A DNA stretch of 25,965 nucleotides from DALYLB01 sp046154695 (GTDB lineage Bacteria > Acidobacteriota > Blastocatellia > RBC074). Below the pieces are notes generated by a model. That model was given only the letters and a program-made list of their open reading frames with translations. It had not been told where the DNA came from and ran no database searches. The stretch spans positions 1 through 25,965 of the forward strand of contig JBJXFI010000051.1 of assembly GCA_046154695.1 (NCBI GenBank), given 5' to 3'. Positions 6,736 to 15,568 of the stretch are shown here, in pieces (the first letter of the stretch is position 1; every line of letters begins with the position of its first letter). The position numbers and the translations under genes were made by a program.

Positions 6736-7944
6736 TCATCTCCGCTTCCCCTCATTCCAATAGATCTTGACGTTTTTCGTGCCGCGGCCGACGCCGATGA
6801 TGTCGATTCCGCCGTCGCCGTTAAGGTCGGCACAGACGATGTCCTCGCTGCCGAGGCCCTTTGCGTCGAGGATCTGCTTCTCCCATTTCGCGCCGGCGCG
6901 GTCGAGGGGATGGAGCAGATAGACCATCGCGTCTTCGACCTTGCCTTCGGGGGCGCCGCGAAAGCCGACCACCAGGGAATCGACGCCGGTTCCGGTCAGA
7001 TCGGCCGTCCAGACGGCGTGGCCGCCCTTGTGGTCGCTGATGAGCGCCTGCCGCTTCCAGAGCCCTCCCGGCGAATCCGGCGGCGTGTAAACGACCGCCT
7101 GGTGGCCGTGCCAGGGCTCGACCGTCGCGAGATAGGGTTTTCCACCCGGCAATCGGCCGGCCTTCACCTCGCCGGCGCCGCGTTTTTCCGGGTCGCCCTC
7201 GCCCAATTGCCGTTTGCTCCAATTTCCGTTCGCCGCCCGCTTGAAGAGAAAGACTCCCTCGTAACCGGCCGCGAGCAGCTCTTCCTTGCCGTCGCGGTCC
7301 CAATCGAGCGGCCATACGTTGTGGGTGATGTGCAGATCGTTGCTGATGACCTCGCGCTTCCACGGCTCTTTGAACGGCTGGGCGGGGCGGCGAAGAAGGT
7401 AGAGCGAGGCGCCGGCGCCGTTCCACCATTCCGGCCCCCGGCTCTCCCGCCCGTGCAGGGGCGAACAGACAATCTCTTTCCGGCCCTTTCCGTCGATGTC
7501 GATGACGCGCATGCGGTGCATCGTCGGCTCTTCGTCGATCTTGATGGGCGTCCAGGGCTGGTCGAGATCGGCCGGACGCCGCAGCAGCCAGACCGTGCCG
7601 CCCGTCTTCGTGTTGCTCGGCTGCCAGTCGGCCCCGAGGATGAGTTCGACCTTGCCGTCGCCGTCCACGTCCAGCGCCTGTACGCAGACGGGCAGCCTGG
7701 GAACCCCCGCCGCGATGACGCGCCGTTTCCATGCCGGATTCTCATACCACACGACCTGATCGGGATTCTCGGTCACCACGACGATGTCGGGCTTCCGATC
7801 ATGATTGATGTCGGCCACCGTGACGGCATAGCCGACGCCAACCGCCGGGTCGATGACCTCTTCCCTGAAGCGAAACCGCCCTTCCTGGGAAAAGGCGGCG
7901 GCGGATGAGAGGAGGACCATACAAACGAGGAGCAGGTCTTGCAT
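6736..7944 (-). CDS. secreted FG-GAP/VCBS-repeat beta-propeller protein
   Basis: A 402-residue protein with a Sec signal peptide (hydrophobic LLLVCMVLLSSAAAFS, cleavage near residue 20). It has about six repeats carrying calcium-loop motifs: DINHDRKPD, DVDGDGKVE, DIDGKGRKE, DWDRDGKEE, DLTGTGVDS and DLNGDGGID. This spacing indicates a beta-propeller of the integrin-alpha/VCBS type acting in the periplasm or outside the cell. Such domains bind ligands or assist enzymes; no catalytic domain is seen, so the function is unknown. AAGGAGAG lies 6 nt before the ATG, strongly supporting the start. It is on the same strand as the beta-barrel gene but 161 bp downstream, so co-transcription is uncertain. 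Confidence 0.85.
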   Translation of the reverse strand: MQDLLLVCMVLLSSAAAFSQEGRFRFREEVIDPAVGVGYAVTVADINHDRKPDIVVVTENPDQVVWYENPAWKRRVIAAGVPRLPVCVQALDVDGDGKVELILGADWQPSNTKTGGTVWLLRRPADLDQPWTPIKIDEEPTMHRMRVIDIDGKGRKEIVCSPLHGRESRGPEWWNGAGASLYLLRRPAQPFKEPWKREVISNDLHITHNVWPLDWDRDGKEELLAAGYEGVFLFKRAANGNWSKRQLGEGDPEKRGAGEVKAGRLPGGKPYLATVEPWHGHQAVVYTPPDSPGGLWKRQALISDHKGGHAVWTADLTGTGVDSLVVGFRGAPEGKVEDAMVYLLHPLDRAGAKWEKQILDAKGLGSEDIVCADLNGDGGIDIIGVGRGTKNVKIYWNEGKRR

Positions 7945-8105
7945 CTGTATCTCTCCTTGATCGGATTTTATGAGCCCATTTTCGGCATTGCGACGTATCC
8001 GGAAAATTCGTTTCCATTGTCACGGCTCCGGAGAATCATTTCAATGGGTCCACGATTTTCCTTTCAACTGACGCGGCGAGCTTCAATCAAGGGATCGGAG
8101 GGGGC
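7945..8105. other. intergenic DNA between porin and propeller genes
   Basis: No coding frame with plausible features. On the - strand there is a GTGACA sequence and a TAAAAT-like box upstream of the propeller gene, but not at matching promoter spacing. No terminator hairpin was recognised. Confidence 0.35.
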
Positions 8106-9626
8106 TCAGAATCTTCGCGTCAATTCCAGGAAGAAGAAGCGGGCGGCGGGATTCGCGCCGCCCTGGGGATAGATGGCGCGCTGGACGCCGCCGCCGCGAT
8201 TGCCGGAGAGATAGACCGAGAACGCGGTGCTCGGATTGATCGAAATGTCAGCGCCCGCGTCGAACATCCATCCGAGGCCGCGGTTGCCGCTGCCCGGGCG
8301 GCCGATATACCCGAACGTCCTTTGTTGAAAGGCCCCCCCGCCGAGATACCACAGATCCTTCCCGCTGGCGAGCCGCAGATAATGCGCGTCGGCGCGGAGG
8401 CCGACCTTCGAATGCGGCTTCAGTTGGAGCTGAAGGAAGAAGTCCTCGTTATTCATCAGATTGTAGAAGGGAAAGCGCGCGTAGATGCGCGGTGTCGGCA
8501 AAGCCTGAAAGAACGCGCCGTGCCGGTTGTCGCCCGGATCGCCGTCGCCCGTGCTGTGGAAGTATCCGGCCCGCAGCCAGGGCTTGATCTTTTCCGCGGT
8601 TGGGCCGCCGAACTGGTAGCCGCCTTCGACCGCGATCGCGCCGGCCCGGTGCCGAAGCGGGCCCCAGTCGCCGAACTGCCCGGCTCCCCAGAGAAGGAGA
8701 TCGGCCTTGCCCGCGCCCGCCTTGCGGGTTGCGATGTAGTGCCCGCCGAGCGTCGTCAGGCGAAGGCCCTCGGCGTCGGCGGCGCGCGCGGCTTGCGGGC
8801 GATTGTCCGTCTTCAACACGCGGCGTCCGTCGTGATAATGGAGCGCAAACAGCCGCAGGTCGCTCTCCGCGGCCGTCGATTTCCACGGTTTGGTGAATGC
8901 GCCGTAATAGAAATCGATGTCCAGCTCCCGCCACCCCCGCAACTGAAACACGCCTTCCGTCGGGCGCGCGCCGACGAAGGTGAAATTGCCGCTTTTCGTG
9001 TTGCGGACATAGTGCACGCCGTCGAAGCTTCGTCCGACGTGCGTGAAACCGAAGGGGCCGATCAGCCGCTGCGCGATGTGATTGCGCTTGATCGCCGCCA
9101 GGGACGCGTCGGCGGGCGTGGTCTCGGCGCCGTCGCTGAATTCGAACCGGCCGAATCGCAGGCTCGACGCCTTGTCGCCGGCGACTCCCTTGAGGCGAAA
9201 ATAGGCCTGTTTGACGAATACGCTTCCGTCCCGCCGCCCGTTGGCGGCGAAATAGGCGCCGCCCAGACCGAGCTGCCCCTGCGCTCCGGGAGCGATGGCG
9301 TTGTCGGGCAACCCGATCAGCGCCTGGGCCGCGCCCTCGACCATCCATTCGAACCGATCCTTCTGCTGGCCGACCGCCAGCCGCAAGGTCGTCGCGCCGA
9401 AATTGTAGCTGTTCTCCGCCGCGCTGGTCTCATACCAATCCCAGCTCTCCCATCGTGCCCGCAGGCTGCCGGAGATCGTCAGGCCGCCGATCCGGATGGG
9501 AGCGGGAGACGGCGCCGGCGCCGCCGTTTTCGTCTGCGCCAGGGCGGGAATCCCAATAGAAATAATTGCCAACGAAATAAGGGATATGACAAGGAGAGAG
9601 GTCTGTTTGAAATTATCGTGTGTCAT
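8106..9626 (-). CDS. outer-membrane beta-barrel protein, alginate-export/porin-like
   Basis: A 506-residue precursor with a signal peptide (LLVISLISLAIISIGIPALAQ, cleavage after ALA near residue 30). A long series of alternating amphipathic strands follows, ending in FFFLELTRRF. A terminal Phe with alternating hydrophobic residues is the usual signal for outer-membrane barrel assembly. The pattern resembles alginate-export (AlgE-like) porins, which are often annotated beside respiratory cytochromes without a known substrate. GAGGAG lies 6 nt upstream of the ATG at 9626; an upstream extension of the frame reads through the CCGCCT repeat and was rejected. It starts 49 bp after the nrfA stop and is probably the third gene of the nrfHA operon. 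Passage of nitrite or other anions is a possibility only. Confidence 0.75.
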   Translation of the reverse strand: MTHDNFKQTSLLVISLISLAIISIGIPALAQTKTAAPAPSPAPIRIGGLTISGSLRARWESWDWYETSAAENSYNFGATTLRLAVGQQKDRFEWMVEGAAQALIGLPDNAIAPGAQGQLGLGGAYFAANGRRDGSVFVKQAYFRLKGVAGDKASSLRFGRFEFSDGAETTPADASLAAIKRNHIAQRLIGPFGFTHVGRSFDGVHYVRNTKSGNFTFVGARPTEGVFQLRGWRELDIDFYYGAFTKPWKSTAAESDLRLFALHYHDGRRVLKTDNRPQAARAADAEGLRLTTLGGHYIATRKAGAGKADLLLWGAGQFGDWGPLRHRAGAIAVEGGYQFGGPTAEKIKPWLRAGYFHSTGDGDPGDNRHGAFFQALPTPRIYARFPFYNLMNNEDFFLQLQLKPHSKVGLRADAHYLRLASGKDLWYLGGGAFQQRTFGYIGRPGSGNRGLGWMFDAGADISINPSTAFSVYLSGNRGGGVQRAIYPQGGANPAARFFFLELTRRF

Positions 9627-9645
9627 GCGCTTCTCCTCGGGTTGG

Positions 9646-9675
9646 GAGTCCCGCCTGAAGGCGGAACGTCGGACG
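9646..9675. repeat. CCGCCT-ga-AGGCGG palindromic repeat unit
   Basis: The hairpin core CCGCCTGAAGGCGG (9651-9664) is followed by AAC and a TCGGACG-like end, matching the unit at 3611-3635 well. It fills the gap between nrfA and the beta-barrel gene and could attenuate the downstream gene within the operon. Confidence 0.65.
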
Positions 9676-11061
<1,386 letters not shown>

Positions 11062-11097
11062 GGTTTTCCCTGGTGAATCGTTGGTCAGTGGTGACGT

Positions 11098-11592
11098 TCA
11101 ATGCATATGGCCGACGGAGCGATGGCAGCGGATGCAGGAAAGCTCTTCCCGTCCGTTGGCCGAATGCGCCCCGCCGATCGCCTGCGTGATCTCGGTGTGG
11201 CATTTTCGACAAGCCTGCTCGGCGACAGCCAGGTTGCGTGGGGTGATTTGAATGGGTTCGTGGAAGTTCCCCGTGGTGAAATAGAACGAATGCCAGAATC
11301 CGTTCGACGCCTTGGTCGCATATTTGCCGATCAGGCCCGGCGGCGTGTGGCAGTCGTTGCACGTCGCGATGGCGCGATGGGATGACTTCAGCCAGCCTTC
11401 GTATTGTTCGTTCATAACGTGGCAGTTGGCGCAGGAGGCCGGGTCGTTCGTCAGATAGGAGCCGCCGCGGGCATAAACGAAAGTGTAAATGCCGATGCCC
11501 GCGGCCATGCCGAGCAGGGAAGCCAGCACGATGGTTCGCCAGGCGCGGCTTCGCGCGCGAGTGCTTCGGGAAACTGGGGTCGCAGGGGTCAT
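11098..11592 (-). CDS. nrfH: tetrahaem membrane cytochrome c, NrfH quinol dehydrogenase
   Basis: A 164-residue NapC/NirT-family cytochrome with one N-terminal membrane helix (about 20-41) and four CXXCH sites starting at Cys54, Cys78, Cys128 and Cys153. The first reads CANCHVM, and Met60 fits the unusual methionine ligand of haem 1 in NrfH. Length and site number match NrfH, which oxidises menaquinol and passes electrons to NrfA. It is the first gene of the nrfHA-porin unit. No strong Shine-Dalgarno precedes the ATG at 11592. The promoter candidate with a CRP/FNR-like dyad lies just upstream, giving a leader of about 36 nt. Confidence 0.93.
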   Translation of the reverse strand: MTPATPVSRSTRARSRAWRTIVLASLLGMAAGIGIYTFVYARGGSYLTNDPASCANCHVMNEQYEGWLKSSHRAIATCNDCHTPPGLIGKYATKASNGFWHSFYFTTGNFHEPIQITPRNLAVAEQACRKCHTEITQAIGGAHSANGREELSCIRCHRSVGHMH

Positions 11593-11634
11593 TCGCGTGT
11601 GTCTTTATCGGTTTTGGGATTCGACGGAAGAGGG

Positions 11635-11677
11635 ATTGTAGTGGAATCAGGGGGAAATTCGCAGTGACATAAGTCAT
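11635..11677 (-). promoter_or_regulatory. candidate class II CRP/FNR-type promoter of nrfHA
   Basis: The dyad TGAC-ATAA-GTCA (11665-11676) resembles the TTGAC-N4-GTCAA sites recalled for NNR/DNR/HcpR-type regulators, with the outermost base pair not conserved. On the - strand a TACAAT -10 box (11640-11635) follows 23 bp after the 14-bp site, and there is no good -35 box. The predicted start near 11628 puts the dyad centre at about -42, the position expected for a class II activator. Regulator identity is inferred. Confidence 0.6.
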
Positions 11678-11749
11678 CGCCGGGAATCTTTTCTCCGCCG
11701 CGGGGGAAGGTCCGTTCATCGCGGCAGGCGCCGATTCCAGGCCGGCGCC

Positions 11750-11793
11750 GATGGAAAGATGATGGAAAGATGATGGAAAGATGATGGAAAAAA
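11750..11793. repeat. four 11-bp tandem repeats (GATGGAAAGAT)
   Basis: Three exact copies (11750-11760, 11761-11771, 11772-11782) and a fourth diverging after GATGGAAA. The 11-bp period is close to one DNA turn, so the AAA tracts fall on one helix face. The array ends 12 bp before the -35 box of the OPT gene, suggesting curvature, an UP-like role or multiple protein sites. It also lies in the shared nrfH/OPT control region. Confidence 0.85.
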
Positions 11794-11805
11794 GGCGGGT
11801 TCTCG

Positions 11806-11834
11806 TTGCCACGTTATCGCCGCGCGAATACAAT
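11806..11834 (+). promoter_or_regulatory. predicted sigma-70 promoter of the OPT transporter
   Basis: TTGCCA (11806-11811) and TACAAT (11829-11834) are separated by exactly 17 bp, and each matches consensus at five of six positions. Transcription would start near 11841, leaving about 65 nt before the ATG at 11906. Confidence 0.65.
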
Positions 11835-11905
11835 GCGCCGAAAATTTCCATGCGAACCAATTGCATCAACTCAAACAGGCTCCTGAGCGCCCTGCGGAGA
11901 ATTCC

Positions 11906-14182
11906 ATGAAAACACCCGACACCGCCCCAGTGAAAACGGCCTTTCGCCCTTTCATTCCCGATCAGACCCGTCTGCGGGAACTGACGCTCTTGCCGCTGAT
12001 CAGCGGGACGCTGCTCGGCATGGTCTTCGGCGCCTCGTCGCTCTACCTGGTGCTCAAGACCGGGTTGACGGTCAGCGCGTCGATTCCGGTGGCGGTCATC
12101 TCGATCGCGCTTTTTCGGCTGCTCTCGCAGTTCGGAATGAGGAACGCGACGATCCTGGAGAACAACATCGTGCAGACCGCCGGGTCGGCGGGAGAGTCGA
12201 TCGCCTTTGGCTTTGGCGCGACGATGCCCGCGATCATGATTCTGGGCTTCGATCTGGAGATCCTGAACGTGATGCTGGTCGGGGTGCTGGGCGGATTGCT
12301 CGGCATTCTGATGATGATTCCGCTGCGACGGGCGTTGATCGTGCAGCAGCACGGCCACCTGAAATATCCGGAAGGCACCGCCTGCGCCGAGGTCCTCAAG
12401 GCGGGCGCGGATGAGGAGTCGCTGCGGGAGGCGGAGCTCGCCGGGACGGCCGAGATCAGCGAGACCCGGATCGGCGCGCGGACGATCTTCACCGGCTTCG
12501 GCATCGGGCTGGCGTACAAGTCGCTGATGTCCGCGTTCAAGATGTGGAAAGAGGCGCCCGAGCGCGTCTTCGGCGCGCCGTTCAAGGGAGGATCGATCTC
12601 GGCGGAGATCTCGCCCGAACTGCTCGGCGTCGGGTACATCATCGGCCCGTACATCGCGGGGCTGATGGTCGGCGGCGGCGTGCTGGCGTATCTCGTGCTG
12701 ATCCCGGCGATCAAGTTTTTCGGGGACGCGCTTGGGGCGCCTCTCGCGCCAGGAACGAAGCTGATCAGCGAGATGGGGCCCGATGAGGTTCGCAGCGCAT
12801 ACGTGCTCTATATCGGCGCGGGCGCGGTCGCCGCGGCCGGGATCATCAGCGTCTTTCGTTCGCTGCCCGTCATCTGGAGCAGCCTGCGCAGCGGCGTCCG
12901 CGACCTTCGGGGCTCGGCGGCGCAGACCGGCGAGACACTGCCCCGCACGGAACAGGACGTGCCGATGAAATGGGTGATTGTGGGAATCCTCGCGCTGATG
13001 GCGATGATCGTCGCGTTCCGCAGCCTGCAGATGAATTTGCTGGGCGCGCTTCTGATCGTGATCTTCGGATTTCTCTTCGTGACGGTCTCGTCCCGGCTGA
13101 CGGGAGAGGTCGGCTCCTCGTCGAATCCGATCTCGGGCATGACCTATGCGACGCTGCTGCTGACGTGCCTGATCTTTCTGATCGTCGGGTGGACGGCGCC
13201 CCCGTATTACGTCACGGCGCTGTCGGTCGGCGCGATCGTCTGCATCGCCGCCGCGAATGGCGGCACGACCTCGCAGGACCTCAAGACGGGATTTCTCGTC
13301 GGCGCGACGCCGAAATATCAACAGATCGCGATTCTCATCGGCTCGCTAACCTCCGCGCTCGTGCTCGGGCCGATTCTGCTCCGTCTGAATGACGCGGGAA
13401 CCGTCTATGTGCCGATGACGCCGGCCGCGGCGGTCGAACTGCGCGCGGACGTCGCGCAGCTCGGCGAGCGCGAGGGGCTCCGGGGGGCGCAGGCGCGCGC
13501 CGACGGCGCGTCCTATTTCGTCTGGCGCCACACCGACGCGGCCGGCGAGACGAAAAAGTATCTCGTCGACGAACGCGGCATGCCGGTCTATCTGGTCGAT
13601 CCGGGAATCAACGGCACGGTGGACAAGCGGCCCGATGGCTCGTCCGCGCCCAAATTCGACGCGCCCAAGGCGGTGCTGGTCTCGTATATCATCAAGGGCA
13701 TCCTCAACCAAAAACTGCCATGGGCGCTCGTTCTGCTGGGCGTGATGATCACGATCACGCTGGAGTGCGCGTCCGTTCCCTCGCTGGCCTTCGCCGTGGG
13801 CGTCTATCTGCCGATCTCGACCTCGATGCCGATCTTCCTCGGCGGGGGAATTCGCTGGCTCGTGGATCTATGGATGCGAAAACGGCTTGCGGAGAAGGAC
13901 CTGACCGAAGAGCAGCTCAACGCCGAAGGCGACAAGAGCCCCGGCGTGCTTATGGCCTCGGGGTACATCGCCGGCGGCGCGATCGCCGGCATTGTCATCG
14001 CCTTTCTCGCCGGCGTCCTGACCGACGCCAGCAAACGGATCGAGGACTGGTCCATCGCGCACAATCCGTTTTTCAACGGCGATTACGCCAACCTGCTCTC
14101 GCTGCTCCCCTTCGCCGCGCTGATCCTGCTGCTCTATCTGACGGGCCGCGAAAAGATCCTCTCCGGCGGCGGGAAGCGATAG
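11906..14182 (+). CDS. OPT-family oligopeptide transporter
   Basis: A 758-residue polytopic inner-membrane protein with roughly 14-16 hydrophobic segments. Recognisable OPT features include the early GMVFGASSLYLVLKTGLTVSASIPVAV stretch, ENNIVQTAGSAGESIAFG, KYPEGTACAEVLKAG, and NGGTTSQDLKTGFLVGATPKYQQ in the second half. OPT proteins are proton-coupled carriers of peptides or metal-chelate complexes. A soluble insertion at about residues 490-585, containing YLVDERGMPVYLVDPGI, sits before the last helices, as in the prokaryotic subgroup. GGAGA at 11896-11900, 5 nt before the ATG, decides the start; the frame is open 45 bases further, back to a TTG at 11861. It is divergent from nrfHA with its own promoter. 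The substrate is unknown. Confidence 0.9.
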   Translation: MKTPDTAPVKTAFRPFIPDQTRLRELTLLPLISGTLLGMVFGASSLYLVLKTGLTVSASIPVAVISIALFRLLSQFGMRNATILENNIVQTAGSAGESIAFGFGATMPAIMILGFDLEILNVMLVGVLGGLLGILMMIPLRRALIVQQHGHLKYPEGTACAEVLKAGADEESLREAELAGTAEISETRIGARTIFTGFGIGLAYKSLMSAFKMWKEAPERVFGAPFKGGSISAEISPELLGVGYIIGPYIAGLMVGGGVLAYLVLIPAIKFFGDALGAPLAPGTKLISEMGPDEVRSAYVLYIGAGAVAAAGIISVFRSLPVIWSSLRSGVRDLRGSAAQTGETLPRTEQDVPMKWVIVGILALMAMIVAFRSLQMNLLGALLIVIFGFLFVTVSSRLTGEVGSSSNPISGMTYATLLLTCLIFLIVGWTAPPYYVTALSVGAIVCIAAANGGTTSQDLKTGFLVGATPKYQQIAILIGSLTSALVLGPILLRLNDAGTVYVPMTPAAAVELRADVAQLGEREGLRGAQARADGASYFVWRHTDAAGETKKYLVDERGMPVYLVDPGINGTVDKRPDGSSAPKFDAPKAVLVSYIIKGILNQKLPWALVLLGVMITITLECASVPSLAFAVGVYLPISTSMPIFLGGGIRWLVDLWMRKRLAEKDLTEEQLNAEGDKSPGVLMASGYIAGGAIAGIVIAFLAGVLTDASKRIEDWSIAHNPFFNGDYANLLSLLPFAALILLLYLTGREKILSGGGKR

Positions 14183-14197
14183 GGGCGAGTGGGGCGC

Positions 14198-14227
14198 TTG
14201 CGGGGGAAACTGCGCGCGTCGTACAAT
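14198..14227 (+). promoter_or_regulatory. weak promoter candidate of the parvulin lipoprotein gene
   Basis: TACAAT (14222-14227) lies 18 bp after TTGCGG (14198-14203). The -10 box is good and the -35 poor. The predicted start near 14234 leaves about 50 nt before the ATG at 14283. Confidence 0.35.
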
Positions 14228-14282
14228 CCGGGATCATTTAGAGATTGGTGCCAGGGATTGCTGCGCGACTCGATCGTACTCT

Positions 14283-15269
14283 ATGCGAATCAAATTCATT
14301 GCGACTGCGGGGTTGATGTTCATTGCGCTTGCGGGTTGCAGCAAGACGCGAAGTTCGCTGGCCGGACTGTCGTCCGGCGCCGGGGAGGACAAGTCCCCCG
14401 TCATCGTCGTGATCAACGATCGGCCCGAGCATCAGGCGGCGTTCGAGCGATTCGTCAAAGCCCGCCTCTCCGATTTCGCCGATCAGGCCACCCAGACCCC
14501 GGCCGAGAAGGACGAGCAGCGCTCGCGCCTCTTCGAGGAGTTCATTCGCCGCCAGTTGGTCGTTCAGGAGGCGATGAGGAAGGAGATCGAACCGACCGAC
14601 GACGAGATCCGGCGCGCCCTCGAGGAGCAGCACAAACAGACCAGCACGCAGAATTCCGATCATAGTCTCGCCACGCTCGAAGGCAGCGAACGCCGCGTCG
14701 AGATCTACCACGATCTGCTCACGCTGAAGTTTTATGAGACGGAGGTTCTCAAGAACGCCACGGTCACTCCGCGGGAGATCGACGACTATTACAAAAAGAA
14801 CGAGGAGCGCTACCAGAACAAGAACTCGTTTCTGATCCGCGAGATTCGCGTCTTCGAGGAGGCCCGGGCGCAGCAGATCTACAAGCAGGCGCTCGCCAAG
14901 CCCGAGGATTTCGGGGTTCTGGCGAAAGAGAACTCCGAGGCGCCGACGGCGGCCAACGGCGGATTGATCAATTACGAGGCGCAGCAGCTTCCCAAGGTCC
15001 TCGAGCAGGCGATCACGCCGCTGAAAGTGGGCTCGATCAGCCGGGTGGTTCGTTCCAGTTACGGGTTTCACATTTTCAAACTGGAGCGGCGTGGAGAGCC
15101 GATGCCGCTCGACCAGGTGAGGAAAGAGATCGAGGACAAACTGTTGAGTGAAAAGAACCAGTCGCTGATCGATCAATTCAATCAGCGGCTGCTCGAAGCC
15201 GCCAGAATCAATATTTATCGCGACAAACTCGGGTTCAATTATCTTGGAAATTATCGATCCGGATCGTGA
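14283..15269 (+). CDS. parvulin-type peptidyl-prolyl isomerase lipoprotein
   Basis: A 328-residue precursor with a lipoprotein signal; the lipobox ALAGC puts the acylated cysteine at residue 19. A charged, helical chaperone-like part (about 50-170) precedes a PpiC/parvulin domain at about 180-275, ending in SSYGFHIFKLERRGEP. The C-terminal domain histidine (GFH) is present, but the usual SHIL entry motif reads REIRV, so isomerase activity is uncertain. Such proteins help outer-membrane or secreted proteins fold, as SurA or PrsA do. The start has no clear Shine-Dalgarno; the lipobox position supports the ATG at 14283. A second SurA-like gene follows after 299 bp on the same strand. Confidence 0.82.
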   Translation: MRIKFIATAGLMFIALAGCSKTRSSLAGLSSGAGEDKSPVIVVINDRPEHQAAFERFVKARLSDFADQATQTPAEKDEQRSRLFEEFIRRQLVVQEAMRKEIEPTDDEIRRALEEQHKQTSTQNSDHSLATLEGSERRVEIYHDLLTLKFYETEVLKNATVTPREIDDYYKKNEERYQNKNSFLIREIRVFEEARAQQIYKQALAKPEDFGVLAKENSEAPTAANGGLINYEAQQLPKVLEQAITPLKVGSISRVVRSSYGFHIFKLERRGEPMPLDQVRKEIEDKLLSEKNQSLIDQFNQRLLEAARINIYRDKLGFNYLGNYRSGS

Positions 15270-15568
15270 GTTCGGCGGTGGGGCGCAAGCGGCGCGGGGG
15301 CCGCGCGTTCTGCGTAATCCGACAGATCGTGTTCCCGAGGAGTCCGCCATGTCGCTTTGCGACGCATGGAAACAATGAAAATTTCATCCACGAAGGAACA
15401 CGAAGCCACACGAAGGATTGCCTTCTCTTCGTGTTTCTTCGTGTGGCTTCGTGGATGATTTTTCGAGAAGGGCGCACGCGAAGGCGCGAATTCCGGGAAA
15501 TCAGGTTTTGTTCGCGAACGGCCGGACTCCCCATGAGGCGGCCGAAGATTGAGTAGGAGACGATTTTT
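15270..15568. other. intergenic region between two SurA-like genes
   Basis: About 300 bp without a credible gene. Its main content is the CACGAAG inverted repeat at 15385-15457. The AGGAGA ribosome binding site of the downstream gene is at 15555-15560. No convincing promoter was identified. Confidence 0.5.
15385..15457. repeat. inverted repeat built of CACGAAG units at 10-bp spacing
   Basis: CACGAAG occurs three times at 10-bp intervals on + (within 15385-15415) and three times on - (within 15427-15457), separated by a short centre. The outer arms CATCCACGAAG and CTTCGTGGATG pair exactly, so transcripts could fold into a long stem. It looks like a dispersed intergenic repeat rather than a gene-specific operator. 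Confidence 0.75.

Noticed and set aside
7984..8020. GTGACA upstream of the propeller gene as a third member of the NlpC/P60 promoter type
   Set aside because: No matching -10 box at 17 bp and no TTTTGG element at the conserved distance.
11750..11793. Tandem repeats as a CRISPR array
   Set aside because: Units of 11 bp without spacers; no cas genes.
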